In this document: one piece after another, positions 32,575 to 42,312 of the stretch
How the letters are laid out: every line of letters begins with the position of its first letter
Numbering within the stretch: position 1 is the first letter of the stretch
Source: Chloroflexota bacterium
GTDB taxonomy: Bacteria > Chloroflexota > Limnocylindria > QHBO01
NCBI GenBank assembly: GCA_025699005.1
Contig: JAILWI010000005.1
Span: 1-64,000 of the forward strand
Direction: 5' to 3'
DNA length: 64,000 bases
Translations under genes and position numbers: made by a program
The notes under the pieces: model-generated
What the model was told of the DNA's origin: nothing
Database searches by the model: none
Seen by the model: only the letters and a program-made list of their open reading frames with translations

Positions 32575-33513
32575 TCAGGGGGCTGGGGTCGACTCCGGGA
32601 CCTGGGACAGCTCGTCGTCTTCCAGGAACACGGACCGGCGGTCGCCGGCGCCGTTCAGGAAGACGGCTCGGATCCGGAAGTCGCCCGAGTCGGGTGCGCG
32701 ATACGCGAACCCGGCGAGATCGCCGTCGCGGGTGACCCAGTAGACCTCGCCATCGTTCCCCTCCTCGGGCTCGACCTGGGCGAAGGAGAACTGGTCGAAT
32801 GCCACGATGCGCGTCCCGGAGACCGTGCCGTCCTCGTATTCGTAGAGCGTGTACGTGTCGGGACCGACCGAGACCTCGTAGAACGCGAACTCGTCGCCGG
32901 CGACCGGCGTCGGCTCGGGGGTCGGGCTGGCAAGCGCCGAAGACGTGGGCTCCTCGCTGGGCGACGCGGACACCGTCGGCTCGACAGACGGACTCAGCGT
33001 CGGCTCGGGCGACGGCGTGGGCGTGGGAGTGGGTTCGATGGCGACGCCACCATCGTTGCCGAGAAGGAAGAACGCCCCGGCGCCGCCCCCGACGACGAGC
33101 AGGAGCAGGAGCAGGAGGAGCAGCGGCGCCCTCCGCCGTCGTTCGGGCTCGGCCGTCGCGGGCGGGGCGGCCTGCGCGGCCGCGGCGATTGCCGGGCGCG
33201 GCCGGCGAAGCGCCTCGAGCTCCTCGGTCGGGATGACCAGGACTCCCCTGAGGTAGCGCGGGCAGTTTCCGTAGCCGCGCTCCTGGCACACCTGGGTCTG
33301 CTGCTCGGCCGAGATCGGAGCCGGATCACCGAACGCGAAGCAGCGGTGGTCGTCGCTGATGCCCTCGATGTACCCGGTCCGCTCGCGATCCAGTCCCAGG
33401 AAGGGGCAGATGTTCTCCGGCCGCTCGGCGAGCCTGGCGAACAGCGCACGACGCTCCTCCTCGCGGGCAGCCTCGGCGGCCTCCGCCTCCTCGCGCTTGC
33501 GACGTCCGAACAA
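32575..33513 (-). CDS. Cys4-motif single-pass membrane protein of unknown function
   Basis: A 312-residue protein not assigned to a named family. A charged Glu/Arg/Ala helix (1-33) leads to a Cys4 module with C36 (CPFLGL), C58 (HRCFAF), C76 (VCQERG) and C84 (CPRYL), a pattern I recall from several Chloroflexota regulatory and membrane proteins; it may bind a metal or Fe-S cluster. A poly-Leu membrane helix follows (131-151), then a Thr/Pro/Ser-rich extracellular spacer (~158-205) and a C-terminal domain of about 105 residues (FAFYEVSVGPDTYTLYEYED). Sensor-like topology suggests transduction between outside and inside, unproven. It is upstream of, and on the same strand as, the dcw operon but is separated from it by that operon's promoter. 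Confidence 0.75.
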   Translation of the reverse strand: MFGRRKREEAEAAEAAREEERRALFARLAERPENICPFLGLDRERTGYIEGISDDHRCFAFGDPAPISAEQQTQVCQERGYGNCPRYLRGVLVIPTEELEALRRPRPAIAAAAQAAPPATAEPERRRRAPLLLLLLLLLVVGGGAGAFFLLGNDGGVAIEPTPTPTPSPEPTLSPSVEPTVSASPSEEPTSSALASPTPEPTPVAGDEFAFYEVSVGPDTYTLYEYEDGTVSGTRIVAFDQFSFAQVEPEEGNDGEVYWVTRDGDLAGFAYRAPDSGDFRIRAVFLNGAGDRRSVFLEDDELSQVPESTPAP

Positions 33514-33775
33514 GGCTCCTCCTCGATGGTGCGCGCACGCAGGGCGTGCATCGGCGTGAGTCTAGCCGGACTGAACGCGAAACGGCGACGCGACGGTCGG
33601 CATGACCCCGATGGTACGAACGCCCCATTGTTGCCCGAACGCACCCGAAGCTAGCCTGCACGCACCGACACCACACGCATCCGGAGCACACACGAATCCC
33701 ATGGCGCTACCAAGGATCGAGGGGGGTCCAGAGCGCCGACCGAGTCCACGCACCGGTCGCATCCGTCGCTGCTCC

Positions 33776-33937
33776 GTGCGCCACGTCAGCATCCTCTCGA
33801 CCGAACCCACGAGTGTCCAGGTGGACTGCCTGCTCGGCGGTTCCGAGCATCCCCTCCCGCTCGGGACGATGGACGAGGCGCGTGCCATCTGCAACGCGTG
33901 CACCGCACGCTCGGTCTGGCGCGAAGACGAAGACTGA
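33776..33937 (+). CDS. small Cys-containing protein of unknown function
   Basis: A 53-residue ORF from GTG 33776 to TGA 33937, ending 6 bases before the RNase P RNA gene on the other strand. It contains three cysteines (VDCLLGG, then AICNACTARSVW) separated by a conserved-looking PLPLGTMDEA segment, suggesting a tiny zinc-ribbon-like protein. The frame stays open upstream to 33602, but that stretch is compositionally unlike the core. No ribosome binding site is obvious. The identity is unknown, and coding status is moderate because third-position GC is high across the 53 codons. Confidence 0.45.
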   Translation: MRHVSILSTEPTSVQVDCLLGGSEHPLPLGTMDEARAICNACTARSVWREDED

Positions 33938-33942
33938 TCTGG

Positions 33943-34276
33943 TCCCTGGAGCGCGGCCTGTAAGCCGAGTTCTGTCGTGAGCCGATGCGAGCATCGGTCA
34001 CGGACGGTCATCCATCTGTGCGACCTACCCGGGAGCTGAGCGAGCCACCTGCTTCGGCCCGAAGGCCGCATTTCGCTCCCCTATTCGGTCTTGCTCCGGC
34101 TAGAGCTTGCCGCGTTTCACTCCCACCGGCGAACCGATGGGCATCGTCACTGTGGCGCTGGTCCTCGCCTCACGGCGGACGGGCGTTACCCGCTAGCCTG
34201 CTCTGAGGAGCTCGGACTTTCCTCGAACGCGGCCTTTCGACCATTGCGTCCGCGACCGTCCGGCCGCCTCCAGGGA
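33943..34276 (-). ncRNA. rnpB: RNase P RNA (bacterial type A)
   Basis: The catalytic RNA of RNase P, about 334 nt. The 5' P4-region motif GAGGAAAGTCCGAGCTCC is read on the minus strand near 34228-34210, and the 3' P4 motif ACAGAACTCGGCTTACAG near 33977-33960. The 5' terminus TCCCTGGAG (from 34276) pairs with the 3' CTCCAGGGA (33951-33943) to form P1. The intervening sequence has the expected L15-like and GNRA-rich helices. Boundaries are from P1 pairing and the -10 box at 34282-34287. Confidence 0.93.
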
Positions 34277-34281
34277 CGTCG

Positions 34282-34287
34282 ATTCTA
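34282..34287 (-). promoter_or_regulatory. -10 box of rnpB promoter
   Basis: TAGAAT on the minus strand (34287-34282), 5 nt before the predicted RNA 5' end at 34276, ideal for its start. A -35 hexamer is poorly defined 17 nt upstream. Confidence 0.55.
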
Positions 34288-34317
34288 CCCGATTCGAACA
34301 CGCGTTCGGGTTGGGCG

Positions 34318-35244
34318 TCAGTCGCCGACGGCCGGAACCCCGATGGAGGCGGCGATGGTGTCGGCGATGACCTGGTAGCCCGCCGCGTTCGGGTGGACGT
34401 CGCCGTTCCCGATGCCGGTGAGCTCGGACTCGCGTCCCAGGAACGCGGCGTGGAGATCGACGAGGCCGACCCCCTGTCGCTCGGCAACGCAGGCGATCCG
34501 GTCGTTGAGGCCCGGTGCCGGATCCCCGGTGACGCAGCCGACCTGCCCGTCCGCGCCGACCACGTTCGACACGGCGATCGGCTCGACGTCGGGGTTGTAG
34601 TAGGCGAGCAGGAGCACCTCGGCGTCGCTGTTCGCGGCCGCCAGCGCGGTGTTCACCCGCTCGACGACGGCCTCGAGTGCGGCCGCGGCCAAGGCGCCGG
34701 CTCGCAGGGCAACCTGCCCGCAGGCGACGCCCGCCGGGTCGTCGACACAGCTCGGGTCGCGCCGGGTCCGGAGCAGCTCGTTGGCACCGAGGCCGATGGT
34801 GACGAGCTCGACACGACCACCGAGCTCGTCGATCGCCCGCTCGACGTCGTCGACTCGCCGCTCGAGGAAGCCGACCGCCGTTTCGCCCGGGACGGCGAGG
34901 ACACGGACGTCATCGAAGGGCGCACCCGCCGCCGCGAGCCGATCCGCCAGGCGAGCCGGGTATCCCTGTGCCTGCGGATCGGGCACGCCGATGCCGAACG
35001 TGACCGAGTCACCCAACGCGAGGTACGCGGCTGCCGCGACCGGGGTCGGCGATGGCGAACGCATGGGCGTCGGCGACGCGCTGACGGGGGCTCCGACGGG
35101 CGGTCCGGGCGTCCCCGCGGGTGCGGCCGGCGAGACCGAGGGCTCCTCGCCAGCGCAGGCGGCGAGCGCCATGACGACGAGCAGCGGGATCGCAGCCCTA
35201 GCGTGGCGTCGGACGGGTCCGGGACTCACGAGCCGGTTCTCCAT
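34318..35244 (-). CDS. SGNH/GDSL-type hydrolase lipoprotein
   Basis: A 308-residue exported esterase-like protein. A signal peptide ends with the lipobox LAAC (about residue 30), then a Ser/Pro/Thr linker, and the SGNH domain: block I ALGDSVTFG with the nucleophile Ser, block III GLGANELL (oxyanion Asn, with GANE instead of GxND), and block V DVHPNAAG with the catalytic Asp/His. Likely a lipase or acetyl-esterase at the cell surface. The start overlaps RNase HI by up to 47 bp; a GTG five codons in (35229) would shorten it without losing the signal. Its end faces rnpB. Confidence 0.87.
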   Translation of the reverse strand: MENRLVSPGPVRRHARAAIPLLVVMALAACAGEEPSVSPAAPAGTPGPPVGAPVSASPTPMRSPSPTPVAAAAYLALGDSVTFGIGVPDPQAQGYPARLADRLAAAGAPFDDVRVLAVPGETAVGFLERRVDDVERAIDELGGRVELVTIGLGANELLRTRRDPSCVDDPAGVACGQVALRAGALAAAALEAVVERVNTALAAANSDAEVLLLAYYNPDVEPIAVSNVVGADGQVGCVTGDPAPGLNDRIACVAERQGVGLVDLHAAFLGRESELTGIGNGDVHPNAAGYQVIADTIAASIGVPAVGD

Positions 35245-35632
35245 CGATCGCCACGTTGCTGAGCCGGTCGGCGTCCTTGTTCAGCTCCCGCGGGACGTGC
35301 CCGATCGTGTATCCCTCGAACCCGCGGAGCAGATCCATGACGGCGGCGTGGATCGGCTTGAGATCCGGATGCTTCACGCGGTAGATGCCGCTGATCTGGC
35401 GGGCGACGAGCTCGGAGTCCATCCGCATGTCGACGTGCGTCGCCCCGAGGCGTGCCGCCTCTTCGAGCGCCAGCCGCACGGCGGTCCACTCCGCCACGTT
35501 GTTCGTGGCGTGGCCGAGCGGCTCGGCGATCTCGGCGACCGTCCGGCCCTCGGCATCGCGCAGGATGGCGCCCGCACCCGCCGGTCCGGGATTGCCCCGG
35601 GCTGCGCCGTCGGTGTAGATGAGCAGCCTCAA
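35198..35632 (-). CDS. ribonuclease HI family protein
   Basis: A 144-residue RNase H fold enzyme, which would cleave RNA in RNA-DNA hybrids. The catalytic carboxylates are seen in YTDGAARGNPG (Asp8), NVAEWTAV (Glu48) and RMDSELVAR (Asp72), with ELNKDADRLSN near the end supplying the last Asp. It lacks the N-terminal hybrid-binding domain and resembles the Gram-positive RnhA-like family. TTG at 35632 overlaps the sdhB stop (TTGA); no ATG exists at that point. Cellular role as a bona fide RNase HI is plausible. Confidence 0.88.
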   Translation of the reverse strand: MRLLIYTDGAARGNPGPAGAGAILRDAEGRTVAEIAEPLGHATNNVAEWTAVRLALEEAARLGATHVDMRMDSELVARQISGIYRVKHPDLKPIHAAVMDLLRGFEGYTIGHVPRELNKDADRLSNVAIDGEPARESRTRPTPR

Positions 35633-36333
35633 CGGATCCCGGCCTTGCCGATCTCCTGGGTCACCTCGAGGATCGCCTTCGTGATCTTGATGTCCCGCGG
35701 GCAGGCCTCGACGCAGTTGAACGTCGTGCGGCAGCGCCAGACGCCATCGGGGTCGGCCATGATCTCGAGCCGCTCCTCCTTCGCCGTGTCACGCGAGTCC
35801 ACGATGAAGCGGTGCGCATTCACGATCGCGGCCGGGCCGACGTACGACTGGTCGGACCAGAACACCGGACAGCTCGTGGTGCAGGCGGCGCACAGGATGC
35901 ATCGGCTCGTGTCCTCGTAGCGCTCGCGATCGGCCTGTGACTGGCGGCGCTCCTTGCCATCGGCGGGGATCTCGTCGTTGACGAGGAACGGCATGACCTG
36001 CTTGTAGGAGTCCCAGAACGGCTCCATGTCGACGAGCAGGTCCTTGACGATCGTCATGCCGCGGATCGCCTCGACGGTGATCGACGTGCCGGCGTCCTTG
36101 ACGAGGTACTCGCAGGCGAGCCGGTTCTGCCCGTTGATGAGCATCGCGTCCGAGCCGCAGACGCCGTGCGCGCAGGATCGGCGGAAGGTGAGCGTGCCGT
36201 CCTGGTACCACTTCACCTGGTGCAGGAGATCGAGGACCCGGTCGGTCGGCTCGGCCTCGACGGCGTACTCCTCCCAGTGGGGCTCGGTATCGGCTTCCGG
36301 GTTGAAGCGCCGGATGCGCAGCTGGACGTCCAT
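35629..36333 (-). CDS. sdhB: succinate dehydrogenase iron-sulfur subunit
   Basis: A 234-residue Fe-S subunit of complex II. The [2Fe-2S] site is C54-x4-C59-x2-D62 and C74 (an Asp takes the third place, as in E. coli). The [4Fe-4S] motif is CILCAACTTSCP and the [3Fe-4S] motif includes CRTTFNCVEACP. It shuttles electrons from SdhA flavin to quinone. The ATG at 36333 lies two bases after the sdhA stop; upstream in-frame sequence overlaps sdhA and is not used. The order is sdhC, sdhD, sdhA, sdhB. Confidence 0.96.
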   Translation of the reverse strand: MDVQLRIRRFNPEADTEPHWEEYAVEAEPTDRVLDLLHQVKWYQDGTLTFRRSCAHGVCGSDAMLINGQNRLACEYLVKDAGTSITVEAIRGMTIVKDLLVDMEPFWDSYKQVMPFLVNDEIPADGKERRQSQADRERYEDTSRCILCAACTTSCPVFWSDQSYVGPAAIVNAHRFIVDSRDTAKEERLEIMADPDGVWRCRTTFNCVEACPRDIKITKAILEVTQEIGKAGIR

Positions 36334-36335
36334 GC

Positions 36336-38126
36336 CTAGTACACCCGCGCCTTCGGCTCGAACTTCGTGATCGTGACCGGCTTGTACGACAGGTCGACCC
36401 GGCCGTTCTCGGGCGATCGTGTCGTGAACGTGTGCTTGAGCCAGTCCTTGTCGTCCCGGTCCGGGAAGTCCTCCCGGGCGTGGCCGCCGCGCGACTCCTT
36501 CCGCGCCAGCGCCGATGCGACCGTCGCCTCGGCGCAGTCGAGCAGGAAGCCGAGCTCCAAGGCCTCGCCCAGGTCGGTGTTGTAGCGACAGCCCTTGTCG
36601 TCGACCAGCAGCCGATCCGCTCGCTCGCGCAGCCCCGCCACCTCGTCGCGGGCCTCGGTGAGCAGCTTCTCGGTCCGGTACACCCCGCACTTGCTGAACA
36701 TGACCTCCTGGAGCTCGGTGCGGATGACGGCCGGACGCTCGCCATCGGCGCCGGCCAGCAGGCTCGAGACCCGAGACTGGACCTCGGTCTCGGCGTCGAG
36801 GTCGGCGGTCGCCGCGGGCAGCTCGGCAAGATCGGCGGCCATTCGCTTCCCCGCTCGCCGCCCGAAGACGAGGATGTCGAGCAGCGAGTTCGTCCCCAGC
36901 CGGTTCGCTCCGTGGACGCTCACGCACGCAACCTCGCCCGCGGCATAGAAGCCCGGAACGATCGCTCCCGATGCGTCCGCCAGCACGCGGCCGTCGATGT
37001 CGGTCGGAACCCCGCCCATCGCGTAGTGGGCCGTCGGCTGGATCGGGACGAGATCGGTCAGCGGCTCGAGGCCGAAATAGGTCCGGATGAAGCCGCTCAT
37101 GTCCGGCAGCTTCTTGTTGAGCACGTCCGCCCCGAGGTGGCGCACGTCGAGGTGGACGAAGTCCTTGCCGCCGATGCCGCGGCCCTCGGCGATCTCGAGG
37201 TAGATGCTGCGGCTGACGACGTCGCGCGAGGCGAGGTCCTTCATCGTCGGCGCGTACCGCTCCATGAATCGCTCCCCGTCGTCGTTGACGAGGAAGCCGC
37301 CCTCGCCGCGCATCGCCTCGGACAGTAGGAAGCCGAGCTTGTACATGCCGGTCGGGTGGAACTGGAAGAACTCCATGTCCTCGAGCGGCAGGCCGCGCCG
37401 ATACGGGATGGCCATCCCGTCACCGGTCAGGGTGTGGGCGTTCGAGGTGACCTTGAACACCTTGCCGTAGCCGCCCGTCGCGAACAGGACGGCACGCGCC
37501 CGGAACGCGTGGAGCTCACTCGTGGCGGTCTGCATGGCGACGACACCGGCCACCCGGCCGCCCGGCCCGTCCGGCAGGGCGAGGTCGAGCACCTGGTACT
37601 CGTCGAAGAACGAGACGTCGTGCTTGATGCACTGCTGGAACAGCGTCTGAAGGATGGCGTGGCCGGTGCGATCGGCGGCAAAGCAGCTCCGCCGCACCGG
37701 TCCCTCGCCGTAGTTGCGGGTGTGGCCACCGAAGCGCCGCTGGTTGATGAGGCCGTCCTCGGTGCGGTCGAACGGCAGGCCGAGATGCTCGAGGTTGATG
37801 ATCGTCTCGACCGCGTCGTGGCACATGACCTCCGCCGCGTCCTGGTCGACGAGGTAGTCGCCACCCTTGACCGTGTCGAACCAGTGCCACTCCCAGTGGT
37901 CCTCCTCGGTGTTGCCGAGGGCCGCGCAGACGCCGCCCTGCGCGGCACCGGTGTGCGACCGGGACGGGTAGAGTTTGCTGATGACGCCGACGCGGGCCTC
38001 CGGGCCGAGCTCCTGCTTCAGCTCGAGCGCCGCGTAGAGCCCGGCGCCACCCGCCCCGACGACCACCGCGTCCATCTCGTGGACCCGCATCGGCGGGATC
38101 GGCGTGCGGCCGGTGACGAGGGTCAC
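36336..38126 (-). CDS. sdhA: succinate dehydrogenase flavoprotein subunit
   Basis: A 596-residue flavoprotein oxidising succinate to fumarate. It has [14 protein letters not shown] (FAD-binding), [11 protein letters not shown] with the covalent FAD histidine (H58), [33 protein letters not shown] and [18 protein letters not shown]. The GTG at 38126 overlaps the sdhD stop (GTGA) and gives a short N-terminal extension before [11 protein letters not shown]; a later ATG could be used. Length and residues are normal. Confidence 0.96.
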   Translation of the reverse strand: MTLVTGRTPIPPMRVHEMDAVVVGAGGAGLYAALELKQELGPEARVGVISKLYPSRSHTGAAQGGVCAALGNTEEDHWEWHWFDTVKGGDYLVDQDAAEVMCHDAVETIINLEHLGLPFDRTEDGLINQRRFGGHTRNYGEGPVRRSCFAADRTGHAILQTLFQQCIKHDVSFFDEYQVLDLALPDGPGGRVAGVVAMQTATSELHAFRARAVLFATGGYGKVFKVTSNAHTLTGDGMAIPYRRGLPLEDMEFFQFHPTGMYKLGFLLSEAMRGEGGFLVNDDGERFMERYAPTMKDLASRDVVSRSIYLEIAEGRGIGGKDFVHLDVRHLGADVLNKKLPDMSGFIRTYFGLEPLTDLVPIQPTAHYAMGGVPTDIDGRVLADASGAIVPGFYAAGEVACVSVHGANRLGTNSLLDILVFGRRAGKRMAADLAELPAATADLDAETEVQSRVSSLLAGADGERPAVIRTELQEVMFSKCGVYRTEKLLTEARDEVAGLRERADRLLVDDKGCRYNTDLGEALELGFLLDCAEATVASALARKESRGGHAREDFPDRDDKDWLKHTFTTRSPENGRVDLSYKPVTITKFEPKARVY

Positions 38127-38569
38127 GAGAGGGGTCCCGCAACGGACTGCGTGGAGGGATCGAAGAAGATGATGATCGCCATGCCGGCGACGAGCCAGAT
38201 GCCGCTGATGACGAGCAGCACGCCCAGGATCAGGCTGCGAGCCGTCCGGTGGTTCACGTAGTCGCCGATCACGACCCTCGCGCCGTTCACCCCGTGGAGG
38301 AACGCGAGCACGAGGAGCGCGAAGTCGTAGATGCGCCAGAAGGGGCTCCCCCATCGGCTCTGGACGAACGCGAAGTTGATCTCGTCGCCGGTCAGCACCA
38401 CGAGGACGTGCATGATGAACATGTGCCCGAGCGCCAGGATCACGAGCGCCAGGCCGGACAGGCGCATGAAGTACCACCAGAAGCGCTCGGTGCCCGATGC
38501 CTCGGGCTTCGGCCGTGCGGCCCGGGACGGGTTCGTGTAGATGACGCGGGGGCGCCGCAGGGTCGTCAT
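38123..38569 (-). CDS. sdhD: succinate dehydrogenase membrane anchor subunit
   Basis: A 148-residue integral membrane protein with three hydrophobic segments (~31-60, 80-97, 112-134). A conserved-type histidine in [10 protein letters not shown] and LHGVNGAR in the second segment fit quinone and heme b binding. It is between sdhC and sdhA with coupled start and stop codons (4-bp overlap with sdhA). The N-terminus is soluble and basic. Annotated by context plus topology. Confidence 0.88.
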   Translation of the reverse strand: MTTLRRPRVIYTNPSRAARPKPEASGTERFWWYFMRLSGLALVILALGHMFIMHVLVVLTGDEINFAFVQSRWGSPFWRIYDFALLVLAFLHGVNGARVVIGDYVNHRTARSLILGVLLVISGIWLVAGMAIIIFFDPSTQSVAGPLS

Positions 38570-38573
38570 CGGC

Positions 38574-38945
38574 TCAGCCCCACGGCAGGTAGCCCCGGGT
38601 CATGATGATGCCGAGGGGCACCATGCTGATGATCGTGGCAGCGATCACGCCGTAGGTCAGCGGCCGGTAGTAGACGGTCAGCGACGGCCAGAAGTCCATG
38701 GCGATGACCCGCAGGCCGTTCAGCGCGTGGTAGACGAGCGCCGCCATGAGCAGCACCTCCCCGAGCTTGGCGGGAAGGTTCTGGTAGAAGGTCTGCGTGA
38801 AGTCGTAGACCTCCGGGCCCAGGAGCACCGTCGAGGTCTCCACGATGTGGAGGAACAGGAAGAGCAGCACGCCCAACCCGCTCGCGCGGTGTCCGAACCA
38901 CGCCAGCTGCGCCCAGGAGAGCCGGTACCCGAACAGGTTGATCAC
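38574..38945 (-). CDS. sdhC: succinate dehydrogenase cytochrome b subunit
   Basis: A 123-residue SdhC-like membrane subunit with three helices. The HRASGLGVLLFLFLHIVE motif (residues ~19-36) and VYHALNGLRV with a heme-liganding His match the SdhC/cytochrome b556 family. The start codon is GTG at 38945. It is the first gene of the sdh operon; 158 bp upstream separate it from the end of the isocitrate dehydrogenase gene, which is on the same strand. Confidence 0.9.
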   Translation of the reverse strand: MINLFGYRLSWAQLAWFGHRASGLGVLLFLFLHIVETSTVLLGPEVYDFTQTFYQNLPAKLGEVLLMAALVYHALNGLRVIAMDFWPSLTVYYRPLTYGVIAATIISMVPLGIIMTRGYLPWG

Positions 38946-39103
38946 GTCTGAGGCTTGTCTCCACGAGGGGCACCACCCGGCCGGGCGGCGCGAAACAGCG
39001 GCCCCCCGATTCTAGCCAAGGCGGCCCGATCGCGGGGACGTTCGCCCGTCTGGACCTTCCGACTGCCGTCGCGCCTGCACGGCATCTCGCCGCGGCCTGG
39101 CGA

Positions 39104-40117
39104 CTAGGCCGCGGCGCGAACCCGAGCAGCGACCGCTTCGCCGAACTCCCGCGTGCCGGCGGATCCGCCGAGGTCATAGGTGACGGTCTCACCGGCGGCG
39201 ATGACCTCGCGCGTCGCTCGCTCGACCGCATCGGCCGCGTCGAGCTCGCCCAGGTGGCGGAGCATGAGGGCCGCGGACAGGATGAGCGCCGTCGGGTTGG
39301 CCTTGTTCTGCCCGGCGTACTTCGGCGCCGAGCCGTGAACGGGCTCGAAGACGGCCGCCGACTCGCCGATGTTCGCGCCGGGAGCCACTCCCAGACCGCC
39401 GACGAGGCCCGCGGCGAGGTCGCTCACGATGTCACCGTAGAGGTTCGGCAGCACGAGCACGTCGTAGAGCTCGGGCTTCTGGACGAGCTGCATGCACATG
39501 TTGTCGACGATGCGGTCCTCGAACGCGACGCGGCCCTCGTACTCGGCGGCGACTTGCTGGCAGCTCTCGAGGAAGAGGCCGTCGGACAGCTTCATGATGT
39601 TTGCCTTGTGCACCGCCGTGACCTTGCTGCGGCCGTTCTTCAGCGCGTAGTCGAAGGCGTAGCGCGCGATCCGCTTGCTCGCCAGTCGCGTGATGATCTT
39701 GATGCTCTCGGCGGCGTCGGGGCCGACGCGGTGCTCGATGCCCGCGTAGAGATCCTCGGTGTTCTCGCGCACGATGATGAGGTCGACGTTCTCGTAGCGT
39801 GACTCCACGCCGCGGATGCTCCGCGCCGGTCGCACGTTGGCGTACAGCTCGAGCGCCTGCCGAAGGCCGACGTTGACGGAGCGGAAGCCGGAGCCGACCG
39901 GGGTCGTGATCGGGCCCTTCAGGGCGACGCCGTTGCGGCGGATGCTGTCGAGCACGCGCTCGGGGAGCGGTGTCCCCTCGCTCGCGATGGTCGCCTCCCC
40001 CGCCTCCTGGACGTCCCACTCGAACTCGATCCCGGTGGCTGCGAGAACGGTTCGGGTCGCATCGGCCAGCTCGGGGCCGATCCCGTCGCCGGGGATCAGG
40101 GTCACGGCATAGGACAC
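39104..40117 (-). CDS. icd: NAD-type isocitrate dehydrogenase
   Basis: A 337-residue beta-decarboxylating dehydrogenase. It shows [51 protein letters not shown] (isocitrate-type rather than isopropylmalate-type), [49 protein letters not shown], and [18 protein letters not shown]. It converts isocitrate to 2-oxoglutarate with NAD+ or NADP+; the short form without the bacterial large-IDH features suggests NAD. GTG at 40117 has GAGGTGA upstream. It lies divergent from sucC across ~170 bp. Confidence 0.9.
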   Translation of the reverse strand: MSYAVTLIPGDGIGPELADATRTVLAATGIEFEWDVQEAGEATIASEGTPLPERVLDSIRRNGVALKGPITTPVGSGFRSVNVGLRQALELYANVRPARSIRGVESRYENVDLIIVRENTEDLYAGIEHRVGPDAAESIKIITRLASKRIARYAFDYALKNGRSKVTAVHKANIMKLSDGLFLESCQQVAAEYEGRVAFEDRIVDNMCMQLVQKPELYDVLVLPNLYGDIVSDLAAGLVGGLGVAPGANIGESAAVFEPVHGSAPKYAGQNKANPTALILSAALMLRHLGELDAADAVERATREVIAAGETVTYDLGGSAGTREFGEAVAARVRAAA

Positions 40118-40206
40118 GGTCGGATCTCACCTCGTATGCGGCCGGTCACAGCGCCGGCGCTCAGCCGTGGAGTCTACGGCGATCCGCCCGGGACGTCGCG
40201 TCCGGC

Positions 40207-40212
40207 TACAAT
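40207..40212 (+). promoter_or_regulatory. candidate -10 box for the sucCD operon
   Basis: TACAAT, 68 nt ahead of the RBS at 40275-40279. The corresponding -35 region is not close to consensus, so an activator-dependent or extended promoter is possible. Confidence 0.4.
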
Positions 40213-40274
40213 CGCGGCTCATCCCCAGCCGGCTGCTGCCCCACCCGAGCGAGCGCGCCGGCACCCATTGCAGC

Positions 40275-40279
40275 AGGAG
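40275..40279 (+). promoter_or_regulatory. ribosome binding site deciding the sucC start
   Basis: AGGAG immediately precedes ATG 40280 (no spacing) but lies 6 nt before GTG 40286. The GTG start gives KLQEYRSK, the classical SucC N-terminus, so GTG is favoured. Confidence 0.7.
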
Positions 40280-40285
40280 ATGCGA

Positions 40286-41425
40286 GTGAAGCTCCAGGAG
40301 TACCGGAGCAAGGAGATCCTCGAACGACACGGTGTGCCGCTGCTGGCGGGCACCACCGCGACCACGCCCGACGAGGCCCGCGAGGCAGCCCGCGCCATCG
40401 GCGGCCCGGTGGTCGTGAAGGCCCAGGTCCTGGTCGGCGGACGTGGCAAGGCCGGCGGCGTGAAGCTCGCGGCGACGCCCGACGAGGCGGCCGAGAAGGC
40501 TCGCGAGATCATCGGCCTCGACATCAAGGGCACCACGGTCAAGACCGTGCTCATCGCCCCGGCGGCCGACATCGCCCACGAGTACTACCTCGGGCTGATC
40601 CTCGACCGTGCGACCAAGGCGATCACCGTCATCGCATCGGCCGAGGGCGGCGTCGAGATCGAGGAGACGGCGAAGACGAACCCCGAGGCGATCCTCCGCC
40701 TGCCGCTCCATCCGCTCATCGGGCTCCAGGAGCACGAGACACGCCGCATCGGCTTCTTCCTCGGCATCCCGGCCGAGCTGCGCAAGGACTTCGCGAAGGT
40801 GATGCGCGGCCTGTACGCCGCGTTCGTCGAGTCCGATGCCGACCTGGCCGAGATCAACCCGCTCGTCGTGACCGATGACGGTCAGCTGCTCGCCCTCGAC
40901 GCCAAGATCGTGCTCGACGACTCGGCGCTCCCCCGCCACCCCGACCTCGAGGAGATGCGCGACCTCAACGAGGAGGAGCCCTCCGAGATCGCGGCCCGCG
41001 AGGCCGGCATCAGCTTCATCAAGCTCGATGGCAGCATCGGCTGCATGGTGAACGGCGCCGGGCTGGCGATGACGACGATGGATCTCGTGAAGCTCGCCGG
41101 CGGCGAGCCCGCGAACTTCCTCGACATCGGCGGCGGCGCGAAGCAGGACAAGGTCACGGCGGCCTTCAAGATCATCCTCGACGACCCGAACGTGAAGGCG
41201 ATCCTCATCAACATCTTCGGCGGAATCACCCGCGGCGACGAGGTCGCCCGCGGCATCGTGGAGGCGCGGTCCAACCTCGAGCGCGACGTGCCCATGGTCG
41301 TTCGGATCGTCGGCACGAACTCCGAGGAGGCGAAGCCGATCCTGGCCGAGGCGAACCTCATCACCGCCGACTCCCTGGACGATGCCGCCGCGAAGGCCGT
41401 CGCGGCCGTGCGAGGTGCGGCATGA
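40286..41425 (+). CDS. sucC: succinyl-CoA synthetase, ADP-forming, beta subunit
   Basis: A 379-residue ATP-grasp subunit linking succinyl-CoA hydrolysis to ATP or GTP synthesis. The N-terminus [18 protein letters not shown], the nucleotide loop [34 protein letters not shown] and [13 protein letters not shown] identify it. GTG at 40286 is chosen because AGGAG is 6 nt upstream. The sucD ATG overlaps its stop by 4 bp. It is divergent from the isocitrate dehydrogenase gene. Confidence 0.96.
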   Translation: MKLQEYRSKEILERHGVPLLAGTTATTPDEAREAARAIGGPVVVKAQVLVGGRGKAGGVKLAATPDEAAEKAREIIGLDIKGTTVKTVLIAPAADIAHEYYLGLILDRATKAITVIASAEGGVEIEETAKTNPEAILRLPLHPLIGLQEHETRRIGFFLGIPAELRKDFAKVMRGLYAAFVESDADLAEINPLVVTDDGQLLALDAKIVLDDSALPRHPDLEEMRDLNEEEPSEIAAREAGISFIKLDGSIGCMVNGAGLAMTTMDLVKLAGGEPANFLDIGGGAKQDKVTAAFKIILDDPNVKAILINIFGGITRGDEVARGIVEARSNLERDVPMVVRIVGTNSEEAKPILAEANLITADSLDDAAAKAVAAVRGAA

Positions 41426-42303
41426 GCATCCTCGTCAACGCCGACACGCGACTCCTGGTTCAGGGCATCACCGGGCGCGAGGGCGAGTTCCACTCGACCG
41501 CCATGCTCGAGTACGGCACGAACATCGTGGCCGGGGTGACCCCGGGCAAGGGCGGACAGAACGCGCTCGACGGTCGCGTGCCGGTGTACGACACCGTCGC
41601 GGAGGCGGTCGAGCAGACCGGCGCCAACGCGACCTGCATCTTCGTCCCCGCGGCCTTCGCACCCGACGCGATGCTCGAGGCAGCCGACGCCAACGTCCCG
41701 CTCGTCGTCTGCATTACCGAGGGCGTCCCCGCGCTCGACATGCTGCGCGTCTACCACGTGCTCAAGCAGAAGGGCGTACGGCTCATCGGGCCGAACTGCC
41801 CGGGCCTGACGACCGCCGGCGAGGCCAAGGTCGGGATCATCCCCGGCGACATCCACACCCGCGGGCCGGTCGGGCTCGTCTCACGCTCGGGCACGCTGAC
41901 CTACGAGGTCGTGCAGGCCATGACCGATGCCGGCCTCGGACAGACGACCTGCGTCGGCATCGGCGGCGACCCGATCATCGGGACGAACTTCATCGACGTG
42001 CTCGACATGTTCAACCAGGACCCCGAGACCGAGGCGATCGTGATGATCGGCGAGATCGGCGGCGAAGAGGAGGAGAAGGCCGCAGCCTTCTGCGCGCGCG
42101 AGGTGCGCAAGCCGATGGCGGCCTTCATCGCCGGCCGCACGGCACCCCCCGGACGGCGGATGGGGCACGCGGGCGCGATCATCTCATCGGGCGGCGGCGG
42201 AACCGCCGAGTCGAAGCGGACCGCGCTCGAGGAGGCCGGCATCCGCGTGGCCGACTCGCCGTCGCACATCCCCCAGCTCCTGCGCGACGCCGGCGTCGGC
42301 TAG
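41422..42303 (+). CDS. sucD: succinyl-CoA synthetase, ADP-forming, alpha subunit
   Basis: A 293-residue alpha subunit. The CoA-binding motif [41 protein letters not shown], and the phospho-histidine motif [11 protein letters not shown] (H249) are present. It forms a heterotetramer with SucC and catalyses substrate-level phosphorylation in the TCA cycle. Its stop is about 9 nt before a membrane protein, so the latter may be in the operon. Confidence 0.97.
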   Translation: MSILVNADTRLLVQGITGREGEFHSTAMLEYGTNIVAGVTPGKGGQNALDGRVPVYDTVAEAVEQTGANATCIFVPAAFAPDAMLEAADANVPLVVCITEGVPALDMLRVYHVLKQKGVRLIGPNCPGLTTAGEAKVGIIPGDIHTRGPVGLVSRSGTLTYEVVQAMTDAGLGQTTCVGIGGDPIIGTNFIDVLDMFNQDPETEAIVMIGEIGGEEEEKAAAFCAREVRKPMAAFIAGRTAPPGRRMGHAGAIISSGGGGTAESKRTALEEAGIRVADSPSHIPQLLRDAGVG

Positions 42304-42312
42304 CGGGCCGGG

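Noticed and set aside
33602-34250. Several open frames through the RNase P RNA region
   Set aside because: The conserved P4 sequences and P1 pairing define rnpB; the frames are incidental.
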